A DNA stretch of 64,000 nt from JAEUMD01 sp050246945 (GTDB lineage Bacteria > Pseudomonadota > Alphaproteobacteria > Rhizobiales > Hyphomicrobiaceae). Shown here one piece after another: positions 43,706 to 51,964 of the stretch. Both the position numbers and the translations under genes were made by a program. Each line of letters starts with the position of its first letter. The first letter of the stretch is position 1. Location of the stretch: the NCBI GenBank assembly GCA_050246945.1, contig JBFWVC010000009.1:124001-188000 (forward strand), given 5' to 3'. The notes below the pieces were generated by a model. The model did not search any database. It was not told the origin of the DNA and worked only from the letters and a program-made list of their open reading frames with translations.

Positions 43706-43780
43706 CTAGTGTCGTCAGAAACGCGAAATTCGTTCCGAGGGTGCCGCAGAATGTGACGAATTTCGCGATCACGACACCAG
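43706..43780. repeat. CTAG-bounded hairpin element D2 (inverted copy of D1)
   Basis: Reverse complement of D1 with one visible loop difference; the left border is CTAG and the right CCAG. The 13-bp spacer to E2 is conserved (AACTCTGAAATTG). Confidence 0.9.
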
Positions 43781-43906
43781 GACCTGATCGGCTTAGACGG
43801 AGGCAGTCATACTCCAGCGACGCCGTGATTGAGGCTCTCAACCCGGGACGTAGAGCAATCCACAACGGCCAGACACGATTCGGTCTAACCCTGACCTGCT
43901 CTATCA
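43780..43906. repeat. Degenerate intergenic repeat S (best copy)
   Basis: Begins ACCTGATCGGCTTAGACGGA and GGCAGTC, then CGTGATTGAGGCTC, CCACAACGGCCAGAC, GATTCGGTC and CTGACCTGCTC. The same ordered blocks occur at 53556-53675 with many substitutions and small indels. It abuts element D2 and ends just before the dusA stop. Confidence 0.65.
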
Positions 43907-43923
43907 CGCCGCCGCTTGTACCG

Positions 43924-44925
43924 CTACTGGGCGGCGGCAACTGCGGGTGAACCCTCAGCAATGGCCAGAGCTTCCAAGAGCACGTCTATTCCGATGTCCG
44001 GCCCGACGCCATTCTCGCTCAAATGCCTGCGGAACGCCCTCGCCCGCGGCCGCCCGTGATACAGACCGAGAATGTGCCGCGTCACGTTGTGCAGGCGCCC
44101 GCCGCCGGCAAGGTGCCGCTCGATGTAGGGCACGATTGCACGAATGGATTGGGCTCGTGTCGGCGACGTCTTTCCGTCGCCGAAGATCGCGCGGTCGACG
44201 TCCGCCAGCAGATATGGCGTCTGGTATGCGGCACGCCCCATCATCACCCCGTCGGTGTGCTCCAGATGCGCTTGCGCCTCCGCAAGTGACGCCACGCCAC
44301 CGTTGATGACGATGGTCAGGTCTGGACGCGATGCCTTAAGCCGGTAGACCCTTCCGTAATCGAGTGGAGGAACTTCGCGGTTCTCCTTTGGCGACAACCC
44401 CGAGAGCCAGGCTTTGCGTGCGTGCACGATGAAAATACGGCAGCCTGCCTCGGCGACGGTGTCAATGAAGTCCTGAAGGCCGGTTTCACTGTCCTGGTCG
44501 TCGATGCCGATACGGCATTTGACCGTCACCGCCACCGATGCCGGCACACTCGCCTGCATCGCTCCAAAACAAGCTCCGACCAGGTCGGGCTCGGCCATCA
44601 GGCATGCGCCGAACCTCCCCTCCTGCACCCGGTCGGACGGACAGCCGACGTTAAGGTTTATTTCGTCGTACCCCATTTCGGCTCCGATCCGCGCCGCAGC
44701 TGCCAGATTCGCCGGATTGGAGCCGCCGAGTTGAAGCGCAAGCGGATGCTCGCAAGCGTCGAAACCGAGGAGCCGCTCGCGATCGCCATGTAGCACCGCC
44801 TGCGCCGTCACCATCTCAGTGTAGAGCAGCGCACGGCGTGTCAACTGCCGATGGAAGAACCTGCAATGCCGGTCCGTCCAATCCATCATCGGAGCAACTG
44901 AGAACCTATGACTTAACTCGTTCAT
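43924..44925 (-). CDS. dusA: tRNA-dihydrouridine(20/20a) synthase DusA
   Basis: 333-aa flavoenzyme that reduces U20/U20a in the tRNA D-loop. It starts MNELSHRFSVAPMMDWTDRH (A-P-M-M-x-x-T-D motif). The catalytic Cys95 lies in N-L-N-V-G-C-P-S-D-R-V, with FIVHARKAWLSGLSPKENRE, VINGGVASLAEA and GVMMGRAAYQTPYLLADVD. These blocks are those of DusA rather than DusB or DusC. ATG 44925 is the family start, although the frame remains open for 129 more codons. The 508 bp from 44926 to 45433 contain only weak open frames and I see nothing I can name. Confidence 0.92.
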   Translation of the reverse strand: MNELSHRFSVAPMMDWTDRHCRFFHRQLTRRALLYTEMVTAQAVLHGDRERLLGFDACEHPLALQLGGSNPANLAAAARIGAEMGYDEINLNVGCPSDRVQEGRFGACLMAEPDLVGACFGAMQASVPASVAVTVKCRIGIDDQDSETGLQDFIDTVAEAGCRIFIVHARKAWLSGLSPKENREVPPLDYGRVYRLKASRPDLTIVINGGVASLAEAQAHLEHTDGVMMGRAAYQTPYLLADVDRAIFGDGKTSPTRAQSIRAIVPYIERHLAGGGRLHNVTRHILGLYHGRPRARAFRRHLSENGVGPDIGIDVLLEALAIAEGSPAVAAAQ

Positions 44926-45433
44926 CGGTTGAGCATTTCTCAGACATATGCGCGTCTTGCGCCGTTCCACTTCCAGAAGCCGGGAACGCAGCGTCGGTCT
45001 ATCCCCTAGCATGCGCCCGGAATTTCCGCATTTTCCCACTCTGTCGCGGACACATTGGTCCAACGTTTTGATGCCGACACCACGCAAAACTGAGCAAACC
45101 AGCACCTGCTGATCCGTGAACACCCGAAACGCGCCGAATACCCCCAAACCCGATTGCAGCCCGTCAGAAGCGGCGTCCCCAGCAGTGAAAACAGTTCGTG
45201 CACTCGACGCTTCTTCCCAACCGCATCTGAATATGATTGCCAACGCACGTACCTGGCCCCTGCCAGCTCCCGCCAGCCGTTCTCGATCAACTTCTGCCCA
45301 TTCTGGTTGCAAAGACCATGTTCGCGACCCATTTTCTTAATATTGATATCGCGCGCGAAATTATTGTCGCGTGAGCGACGGAGGTTTGGCCGCACAGGCA
45401 ATCGTTTTCACAAGAGCATGAAGGATTCCCCGG

Positions 45434-46471
45434 GTGGCAATTGCCGCTGGCATGGAACGTTTCCTGGAAATCCTGCGCGCTAAAGCTCCGGTCAGAGTGG
45501 ACGAGCTGGCGCCTGCGAGGCGACGTGTGCGCCATGGTCTGTTGTCGGTTGGGCTGAAGCTGCACTGTCTTGGAGAGGAAGATCCGCTCAGATCGCTGGT
45601 CGAGGCCCTCGGCGGCAGACGGATCGTCCTCGAGCGCAATGTGTACAAGCAGTCCGCTTCGAACTTCTGTCTCGTGTTGCCACCGCTAGGAAGCGCCGAC
45701 GCAGCCATACTTCTCTTGGAGTCAATCGAGGAATATGCGTGTTGCAGTCTGTTCAACAACCCAAACTTTCAATTGCAGGTTTGTTCACCAGGGCGTCTCA
45801 CTCCGCGCTATGCTGCCTTGCACGCCATTGGCTTCTACCTTAGCTCCGACACACTGCGCAGTTATGCATTGGACAACTTCGCAACGACGGTCTCGGAAGA
45901 CTACTACCATCGCGGTAAGCGCCTGGTGATTCACGACGCCGGTCCCTACGGCGACTTCGACGCAGAATTCGATTGGTGGGCGCGCACATCCGAAGGGCTC
46001 ACCATCCGTCCCAACCTGCCGTTCCTTAGTGGCCGAACCGACATCCTGGTCGGGCCCGGCAGTAGAATGGACATCCACAACATCAATCTGCTGGCGACCC
46101 TCCTCGTGCATGCACAATCTGCCGAGGGTGACGGATACTGGAGTTCATTGGGAAGGCTGTTCGCCCGCGACATGACAGCACTCCTCGAGCGACACTTGCT
46201 CGCCGGCCTCGTCGATGCGCCCTGGGTGTGCGCCACCGAATTGGAAGGATCCGCGAAGGATCTGCTGTTCTACAGCGCGCTGCAGGAGCTTACGGCTTAC
46301 GCAACAGGGGAAGCCGATCGCCTCGACCATGAAAACATGGGCGGTCATAGCCCACGCCAGCGGAACCCGGAGCTGTCCGGCGGTATACTTGATGAGGTCC
46401 AGCACCTCATGGCGAAATATCGAGCATGCGTTACATCCAGCTCGGAACAAGAGCACGGAGATGTCGAATGA
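45434..46471 (+). CDS. Hypothetical protein, 345 aa, unrecognised
   Basis: The GTG at 45434 has AAGGA eight bases upstream. A predicted soluble mixed alpha/beta protein without signal peptide or TM segments. The N-terminal 30 residues look helical and basic (ERFLEILRAKAPVRVDELAP). The middle has E-D-Y-Y-H-R-G-K-R-L-V-I-H-D-A-G-P-Y-G-D-F-D and FDWWARTSEGLTIRPNLPFL. The last third is helical (NLLATLLVHAQSAEGDGYW, RDMTALLERHLLAGL). I do not recognise a family. It overlaps the next small gene by 4 bp (ATGA), so the pair forms a coupled two-gene unit between dusA and an IclR gene. Confidence 0.75.
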   Translation: MAIAAGMERFLEILRAKAPVRVDELAPARRRVRHGLLSVGLKLHCLGEEDPLRSLVEALGGRRIVLERNVYKQSASNFCLVLPPLGSADAAILLLESIEEYACCSLFNNPNFQLQVCSPGRLTPRYAALHAIGFYLSSDTLRSYALDNFATTVSEDYYHRGKRLVIHDAGPYGDFDAEFDWWARTSEGLTIRPNLPFLSGRTDILVGPGSRMDIHNINLLATLLVHAQSAEGDGYWSSLGRLFARDMTALLERHLLAGLVDAPWVCATELEGSAKDLLFYSALQELTAYATGEADRLDHENMGGHSPRQRNPELSGGILDEVQHLMAKYRACVTSSSEQEHGDVE

Positions 46472-46620
46472 ACATCGCACATCAACCGGGATCAGAACCG
46501 CTCAAAATTCCCGAGCAGATCCCCAATCCCGTGGTACGGCCCGTCGCCCCGCCGGCTCCTGAGAAGAGACCCGATCCAAGAGAGCCGGTGAAGGTTCCCG
46601 AGCAGGTGCCCGCAAACTGA
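46468..46620 (+). CDS. Proline-rich small protein (50 aa), coupled to the 345-aa hypothetical
   Basis: Starts at the ATGA overlap with the preceding gene. After MNIAHQPGSE it is almost entirely Pro/Glu/Val: an I-P-E-Q-I-P-N-P unit near residue 14 is echoed by V-P-E-Q-V-P-A-N at the C-terminus, with V-R-P-V-A-P-P-A-P between. No TM or signal. Such proline repeats suggest an extended scaffold or SH3-like ligand, but the function is unknown. The tight coupling supports its being real. Confidence 0.55.
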   Translation: MNIAHQPGSEPLKIPEQIPNPVVRPVAPPAPEKRPDPREPVKVPEQVPAN

Positions 46621-46727
46621 AGCCGGCTCCCACAGAACTCCTGTTCGCACCGCGGCGCCCCGGCTGCACGCGGCCATCTCCAAATCGGCTCGTCCACGCT
46701 CACCGGCGTTGCGGCGACTGCGGCGTG

Positions 46728-47597
46728 CTACCGCTCGGGCTTTGGACTACGCGAAGCACGCGGTTGCGGCCGTGGCCTGCGATTGTCGGGACCATTCGCC
46801 TCTCTATCGGCCAGTGTCATTTGCAGGCTTTCAGCGGCCCGCTGCAATAGCGGCAGATGCGACAGCGCTGTTTCGACGCTCAAGCGTGACTTGGGTCCAT
46901 GACAGGCGATTCCCGCAACCACTTGTCCGTGCGAGTTCAGCACCGGCACTGCGATCGCGACCAGCCCTTCGATAAATTCTTCGTCATCAATGCTGTAGCC
47001 GCGCTCCTTGATCAGTTTGATCTCCTGTTCCATCCGACCAATGGCCGTGATTGTGCTGGGCGTATTCGCGGCCATTCCCGTGAGCGCCAGGAACTTCTCG
47101 CGTCGTGCGCGGTTCATCGCAGCCAGAAACAGCTTGCCACTTGCCGTGCAATGCAACGGCACCAGCGAGCCTGGTTCCAGATTGAGGCGCAGAGGCCAGC
47201 GCGATTCAACACGGTCGACGTAGATCAACTGATCGTGCAGGCGCATCGAAAGATTGCACGTTTCGCCGATCTCGTTCACGAGCTGCTGCAGTATGAAGCG
47301 CCGTTCAGGCTGGGAGCCCGCATTGACGACGTTGAGACCCAGGCTCCATAGGCGATACCCCACACCGTAGCGCCTGCTTCCCAGATCGCGCAGGAAGTAG
47401 CCCCCGCTCTCAAGTTGCTGGCAGAGACGATGCACGGTCGGCTTTGGAAGTTGTGTGACCGCCGCCAACTCGGCGACCGAGAGCTGGCCGGAGTTTTCCG
47501 CCACCGCCGTCAAAAGATTCATCACGCGAGAGACGACGGATGTATTGTCTTGCGTGCCTGCTCCCTTGGCCTCGGGCTCACGCCTCTTCTTTGTCAT
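46728..47597 (-). CDS. IclR family transcriptional regulator
   Basis: 289 aa. The N-terminal winged helix-turn-helix (about 20-75) reads VVSRVMNLLTAVAENSGQLS, A-E-L-A-A-V-T-Q-L-P-K-P-T-V-H-R-L. The IclR effector domain has ETCNLSMRLHDQLIYVDRVE, H-C-T-A-S-G-K-L-F-L-A and G-L-V-A-I-A-V-P-V. ATG 47597 follows GGAAGG. Divergent from the TRAP transporter genes; by the usual logic it represses them until a carboxylate ligand binds. Confidence 0.9.
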   Translation of the reverse strand: MTKKRREPEAKGAGTQDNTSVVSRVMNLLTAVAENSGQLSVAELAAVTQLPKPTVHRLCQQLESGGYFLRDLGSRRYGVGYRLWSLGLNVVNAGSQPERRFILQQLVNEIGETCNLSMRLHDQLIYVDRVESRWPLRLNLEPGSLVPLHCTASGKLFLAAMNRARREKFLALTGMAANTPSTITAIGRMEQEIKLIKERGYSIDDEEFIEGLVAIAVPVLNSHGQVVAGIACHGPKSRLSVETALSHLPLLQRAAESLQMTLADREANGPDNRRPRPQPRASRSPKPER

Positions 47598-47780
47598 TTC
47601 GGCGCCTTCCAGGCGTCGGGCGCGCCCAATCGACATCAAGCAACTCCATCTGACCGCACGATACGCCAACAATCAGTCTTGCATCGGCTCCTGGATGACC
47701 GGGCCCAGGTTGGATCCACCGGCCCATCCCCGATGCACTTGCTGCAGTGCATCAGCAATTTTTGTTGCTGGCGGATCAAA

Positions 47781-47803
47781 TGTCATGTTTAATGGAACAT
47801 CAC
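47781..47803. promoter_or_regulatory. Candidate IclR operator upstream of the TRAP transporter
   Basis: Imperfect palindrome ATGTTTAATGGAACAT (47785-47800) in the AT-rich IclR-dctP divergent region. It resembles the TGTTNNATNNAACA-type boxes bound by IclR-family regulators. It lies 184 bp from the IclR start and 238 bp before dctP. Pattern-based call only. Confidence 0.45.
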
Positions 47804-48037
47804 GTCTCATTCAATGATAATTTGATGGGGCATGAGCGTAGGCAGCCGATATCAGTGTCGCCTGCTTGGCACGGCAGGGCCGATTCACCGTGCGTGGGTG
47901 GCCAAACCAGAGGGAAGTCGAGCCGCACTCACGCGGCACAAGGCAACGCAACACCACCGGCACCAATGCGATTGCGCCTGCGAGCACCCGTGCAGGCCCG
48001 ACAAAAAAAGAGCCGGAATCTCAAGGAGGAAACCCGA

Positions 48038-49135
48038 ATGTTAGGCAGAACGCTAAAGTTGCTGGCTATCGCGCTGGTGTCGCTCGGTGTCTCGACCGGC
48101 GCAATCGCGCAGCAGAAAATCAGAATGCAAACCGCGGTACCCAGCGCCTCGATTTATTTCGAGTTGCTTAAGCGATATGCGGATCGCGTGGACAAGATGT
48201 CCGCCGGCAAAATCAAGATCGAGGTCCTCCCCGACGGCGCCATCGTGCCAGCTTTCGAAATCCTCGATGCCGTCGACAAGGGAATTGTCGAGGCCGGCTA
48301 CGCATGGACCCACTATTGGTCGGGCAAGCACCCTGCAGCTGGACTATTCTCCAACCCGATGGCAGGTGCAGGCGCCGGACTGGACCAGCTCTCGCACGTC
48401 GCCTGGCTCTATGAAGGTGGTGGCAACAAGCTGCTTGCCAAGCTCTACAATGACGTACTGAAACTGAACATCGTCGCCCACATGGTGCAGCCGATGGGGC
48501 CCGATCCGCTCGGCTGGTTCAAGCGGCCGATCAAGGACGTCGAGGACTTCAAGTCCATGAAGTACCGCTCGCCGCCCGGCATCACGGGTGAGATCTTCAA
48601 GGAGATGGGGATCGCGGCCGTCGCCATGCCGGGAGGCGAAATCGTGCCCGCCGCGCAACGCGGGACGATCGACGCCGCGGAATGGATCGGCCCGGCCGAC
48701 GACCGCAATCTCGGTCTCCACACCATCTGGAAGAACTACTACCTCCAGGGCCTGCATCAGTCGACCGACGTCGGCGAGATCCTTTGGAACAAGGATTGGT
48801 ACGACAAGCTGCCTGCCGACCAGAAGGCGATGCTTGAGGCCGCCTCGATGGCCAGCATCGGCGAGACCTACACATTCAATGTTTGGCGCAATGCACAGGC
48901 GATCGTCGAGTTGCGTGAGAAACACGGCGTCGAGATCCGGGACACACCGAAGGATTTCTACCCCGCGTTCGTGAAGGCAACCAACGTCGTTCTTGACCGC
49001 TACGCGGCCAAGGATGCCTTCTTCAAGGAAGTCTTGGACAGTCAGCGTGAATTCGCCAAGACGACCGTGCCCTACTGGACGAAGATTCTCGACCTGTATG
49101 CCGGTCTTGGCAACGCCGCCCTGCAGAAGCAGTAG
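48038..49135 (+). CDS. dctP: TRAP transporter substrate-binding protein (DctP family)
   Basis: 365 aa. A signal peptide (LLAIALVSLGVSTGAIAQ, cleavage about residue 23) and the DctP fold: KIRMQTAVPSASIYFELLKR, A-D-R-V-D-K-M-S-A-G-K-I-K-I-E-V-L-P-D-G and KYRSPPGITGEIFKEMGIAA with the conserved ligand-binding Arg. The W-I-G-P-A-D-D-R-N-L-G-L block resembles binders of 2-oxoacids and other monocarboxylates. AAGGAGG lies eight bases before ATG 48038, a very strong ribosome binding site. First gene of a dctPQM operon. Confidence 0.92.
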   Translation: MLGRTLKLLAIALVSLGVSTGAIAQQKIRMQTAVPSASIYFELLKRYADRVDKMSAGKIKIEVLPDGAIVPAFEILDAVDKGIVEAGYAWTHYWSGKHPAAGLFSNPMAGAGAGLDQLSHVAWLYEGGGNKLLAKLYNDVLKLNIVAHMVQPMGPDPLGWFKRPIKDVEDFKSMKYRSPPGITGEIFKEMGIAAVAMPGGEIVPAAQRGTIDAAEWIGPADDRNLGLHTIWKNYYLQGLHQSTDVGEILWNKDWYDKLPADQKAMLEAASMASIGETYTFNVWRNAQAIVELREKHGVEIRDTPKDFYPAFVKATNVVLDRYAAKDAFFKEVLDSQREFAKTTVPYWTKILDLYAGLGNAALQKQ

Positions 49136-49158
49136 CATCAGATCGCATCAGCGACCGG

Positions 49159-49187
49159 CACCGGCACCAGTTCGACTGGTGCCGGTG
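49159..49187 (+). terminator. Intercistronic hairpin between dctP and dctQ
   Basis: Perfect 13-bp stem CACCGGCACCAGT / ACTGGTGCCGGTG with a TCG loop, 23 bp after the dctP stop and 82 bp before dctQ. There is no T-tract, so a complete terminator is unlikely. Such hairpins after binding-protein genes stabilise the upstream mRNA segment, or partly terminate, so that the periplasmic binder is made in excess. Confidence 0.7.
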
Positions 49188-49269
49188 AGCGCAGCGTCTC
49201 GCGCTGCTTGCTGGGGTGCAGTTCTCCTGCGAGCGGTCTTGCCTTGGTTCACCCGATCAGGAGGGATCC

Positions 49270-49854
49270 ATGGAAAACAATTCGTCGAATGGTCTCGTTC
49301 GACTTGTCCACCTCATCGACAAGGTGGCCTTGTGGTCCGGCTCGATCGTCAGCTGGTTGATCATTCCCATGGTGTGCGCGCTCGTCTACGAGGTGGTCGC
49401 GCGCTACTTTTTCAATGCACCGACCATCTGGGCCTATGACGTGACGTTCATCACCTACGGAACGTTCTTCATGCTTGGCGCCGCCTACACGCTTCAGCGC
49501 AACGGCCACATCCGCACCGACAGCTTCTATGCATACTGGCCGGTGGAGAAGCAAGGCTTGGTCGACACGATCTGCTATCTGGTCTTCTTCTTCCCGCCCC
49601 TTCTGATCTTCCTGTTCGTAACCTGGGACTACTTCCTCGTCTCGTACATGCGCGGCGAGCGAAGCGTCACCTCGCCGTGGCTGCCACCGATCTGGCCGTT
49701 GAAGGCCGTTCTGCCTCTGAGCTGCTTGCTCCTGTTGACCCAGGGCGTCGCCGAAATTCTCCGCTCGATACATGCCTGGCGCACCGGCGAACAAATCCCG
49801 CGTCACAATCCCGCACCGTCAGATAGCCAACTCGAGGAACCACCCAGTGCTTGA
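49270..49854 (+). CDS. dctQ: TRAP transporter small permease (DctQ)
   Basis: 194 aa, four TM segments. DctQ motifs are S-W-L-I-I-P-M-V-C-A-L-V-Y-E-V-V-A-R-Y-F-F-N-A-P-T-I-W and L-G-A-A-Y-T-L-Q-R-N-G-H-I-R-T-D. The ATG at 49270 has CAGGAGG just upstream. Its stop overlaps the dctM start, so the two permease subunits are translationally coupled. Confidence 0.92.
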   Translation: MENNSSNGLVRLVHLIDKVALWSGSIVSWLIIPMVCALVYEVVARYFFNAPTIWAYDVTFITYGTFFMLGAAYTLQRNGHIRTDSFYAYWPVEKQGLVDTICYLVFFFPPLLIFLFVTWDYFLVSYMRGERSVTSPWLPPIWPLKAVLPLSCLLLLTQGVAEILRSIHAWRTGEQIPRHNPAPSDSQLEEPPSA

Positions 49855-51178
49855 GCTGCTTGGCATTTCCAACGAGATCCTGGGACTCATTTCCCTGGTG
49901 ATCCTGTTCAGCGCCATCTTCATCGGCTTCCCGATCTCCTTCACGCTGATCGCCGTCGCGCTTGGCATAGGATGGCTCGCGCTTGGCAAGGTCGCGATAT
50001 ACCTCATGACGTTGCAATTCTTCTCCGTCATGAAGGAAACCTCGCTTGCATCGGTGCCCTTCTTTCTGTTCATGGGCTATCTGCTCGAACAATCGGGACT
50101 GATGGAACGGCTGTTCCGCGGCGTGCAGCAGTTGCTCGGCAACCTGCGCGGCTCGCTCTATCTTGCCATTCTCGTGACCGCCACGATCTTTGCCGCAGCG
50201 ACCGGCATTGTCGGCTCGTCGGTTACGCTGCTCGGCGTCATGGCCGCACCGTCGATCATCCGCTCGGGCTATGACGTGCGCATGGCAGCTGGTGCGATAA
50301 CCGCTGGCGGCACGCTCGGCATCCTCATACCGCCATCTGTCATGCTCATCGTCATGGGGCCGGTGATCGGCGTTCCCGCGACCGAGCTCTTCATGGCAGC
50401 GGTATTGCCAGGCGTCATGCTTTCCGGGCTTTACATCGGCTATTGCCTCATTCGCTGCCATCTCAACCCTGCACTCGGCCCGCCATTGTCTCCCGAGGAC
50501 CTGCCGCCCAACAAGCTCGTCGTCCTCAAGGAGCTGTCGATCGGCGTGTTTCCCGTGGTCATCGTCATTCTGGCGACACTCGGCGTGATCCTTGCCGGCA
50601 TCGCGACTCCTACTGACGCGGGTGCAGTCGGCTCGTTCGTCGTGCTTATTCTGACCGTTGTAACGCGTACAATGGACTGGCAGCGCTTCCGCCGTGCGAC
50701 CTACGCAACGCTCCAGGTCTCGAGCATGATCCTGCTGCTTGTTGCGGCATCGAATTACTTCGGCGCCGTGTTCGCCCGTCTCGGCACCGCCAACATGATC
50801 GCCGAATGGCTTGTCTCCCTGCCGTTCCCGCCGACGGTGATGCTGATGCTGATCCTGCTGCTGATCTTCGTGCTGGGCTGGCCGCTGGAGTGGGTGCCGA
50901 TCGTGCTCATCGTCGTACCGATCATGCTGCCACTGGTACAGAAGCTCGGCGTTGACCTCGTCTGGTTCAGCATGCTTGTCGCCGTCTGCCTGCAGACCGC
51001 ATGGCTGTCGCCGCCCGTTGCGCTATCGGCATACTTCCTGAAAGGAGTCGTACCATCCTGGGAGTTGAGCGACATCTACCGCGGCATGGTGCAGTTCATG
51101 GTGCTGCAGTTGATCGGCCTGGGCCTGCTGATCTTGTTCCCCGAGATCGCACTGTGGCTGCCGCGCGTGCTCAAGTAG
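49847..51178 (+). CDS. dctM: TRAP transporter large permease (DctM)
   Basis: 443 aa, about 12 TM segments in the ion-transporter superfamily fold. Motifs include FIGFPISFTLIAVALGIGWL, S-V-P-F-F-L-F-M-G-Y-L-L-E, G-G-T-L-G-I-L-I-P-P-S-V-M-L-I and ATPTDAGAVGSFVV. The start is GTG 49847, with GAGGAA seven bases upstream, inside the dctQ end (8-bp overlap). Na+-driven import of the DctP ligand into the cytoplasm. Confidence 0.92.
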   Translation: MLELLGISNEILGLISLVILFSAIFIGFPISFTLIAVALGIGWLALGKVAIYLMTLQFFSVMKETSLASVPFFLFMGYLLEQSGLMERLFRGVQQLLGNLRGSLYLAILVTATIFAAATGIVGSSVTLLGVMAAPSIIRSGYDVRMAAGAITAGGTLGILIPPSVMLIVMGPVIGVPATELFMAAVLPGVMLSGLYIGYCLIRCHLNPALGPPLSPEDLPPNKLVVLKELSIGVFPVVIVILATLGVILAGIATPTDAGAVGSFVVLILTVVTRTMDWQRFRRATYATLQVSSMILLLVAASNYFGAVFARLGTANMIAEWLVSLPFPPTVMLMLILLLIFVLGWPLEWVPIVLIVVPIMLPLVQKLGVDLVWFSMLVAVCLQTAWLSPPVALSAYFLKGVVPSWELSDIYRGMVQFMVLQLIGLGLLILFPEIALWLPRVLK

Positions 51179-51475
51179 GCGCGGGAGTTGCTGAAAATGG
51201 CGTCGTCGGCCGCTGCGTTTGCCAGTGAGCATCGAGTATTGAGCAGCGACCGTCAGCGCCATCCGCATCGATCTATCGCGGATATCAGTTCGCGGAAGGC
51301 AAGGGTCTGATTGACGTGCGCGCCGCGCCGTCGACCGACAGGCCGATTTTCATCGCGCGAAGCATAACAACTTCTCGCCTCACTTGTGGGTTCAAAGCAC
51401 TATGTGATTTGCGTTCGAGGGGAAGCACGAACGCTCACAGGAGCCGGAACTCCAGGTCCAGGGGGAGACAGTGCC

Positions 51476-51910
51476 ATGAAGACTAGAACCGCACTCACGG
51501 CAATCGTGTTTGCGATGCTGGCGCTTGCCGGGTCAGCAAGCCCAAGCCGTGCAGACAGCGGATACGTCGAGCTGACGATTTACAAGGCTGGCTGGATCAT
51601 CGGTGGTTCTGGCGGCACCGGCATGCTCTCGTTCCGCGGGCGCACCTATGGCCTGACCACCGGTGGCCTCGACTATGGTCTCGTGTTCGGCGGTTCGAAG
51701 ACGTATCTGTCAGGACGCGTTCGGCGCATCCATCGTCCCTCCGATATCGAAGGCGTCTACGTTGCCGGCGGCGCAGGAATAGCCGTCGGAAGAGGCGCAC
51801 GCGCCATCATATTGACCAATGAGAAGGGCGCCGTACTCGAACTGAGCGGTCGGCAGATCGGCCTTCTCGCCAATCTCGATCTGAGCGGACTGGCGATCAC
51901 CCTGGACTAG
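51476..51910 (+). CDS. Small exported protein, weakly DUF1134/EipA-like
   Basis: 144 aa. A signal peptide (LTAIVFAMLALAGSASPSRA, cleavage about residue 27), then a Gly-rich beta-strand domain: YVELTIYKAGWIIGGSGGTG, GLTTGGLDYGLVFGGSKTYL and a late block AIILTNEKGAVLELSGRQIG. This recalls the YSC84/DUF1134 (EipA) type of envelope protein by pattern (S-G-G-x-G, G-G-L-x-x-G, N-x-x-G-x-x-L), but the match is loose. ATG 51476 has GGGGGAGA seven bases upstream. Confidence 0.65.
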   Translation: MKTRTALTAIVFAMLALAGSASPSRADSGYVELTIYKAGWIIGGSGGTGMLSFRGRTYGLTTGGLDYGLVFGGSKTYLSGRVRRIHRPSDIEGVYVAGGAGIAVGRGARAIILTNEKGAVLELSGRQIGLLANLDLSGLAITLD

Positions 51911-51964
51911 ACGTCTGGAGGCTGGACGAGAGCGGCGCCGAGCACCAACCGTCAGCATCGCCGC

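Noticed and set aside
44926..45433. N-terminal extension of DusA or a separate minus-strand gene (frames to 45312 and 45401)
   Set aside because: DusA's family start is at 44925; the upstream residues show no motif and both overlapping frames look random.
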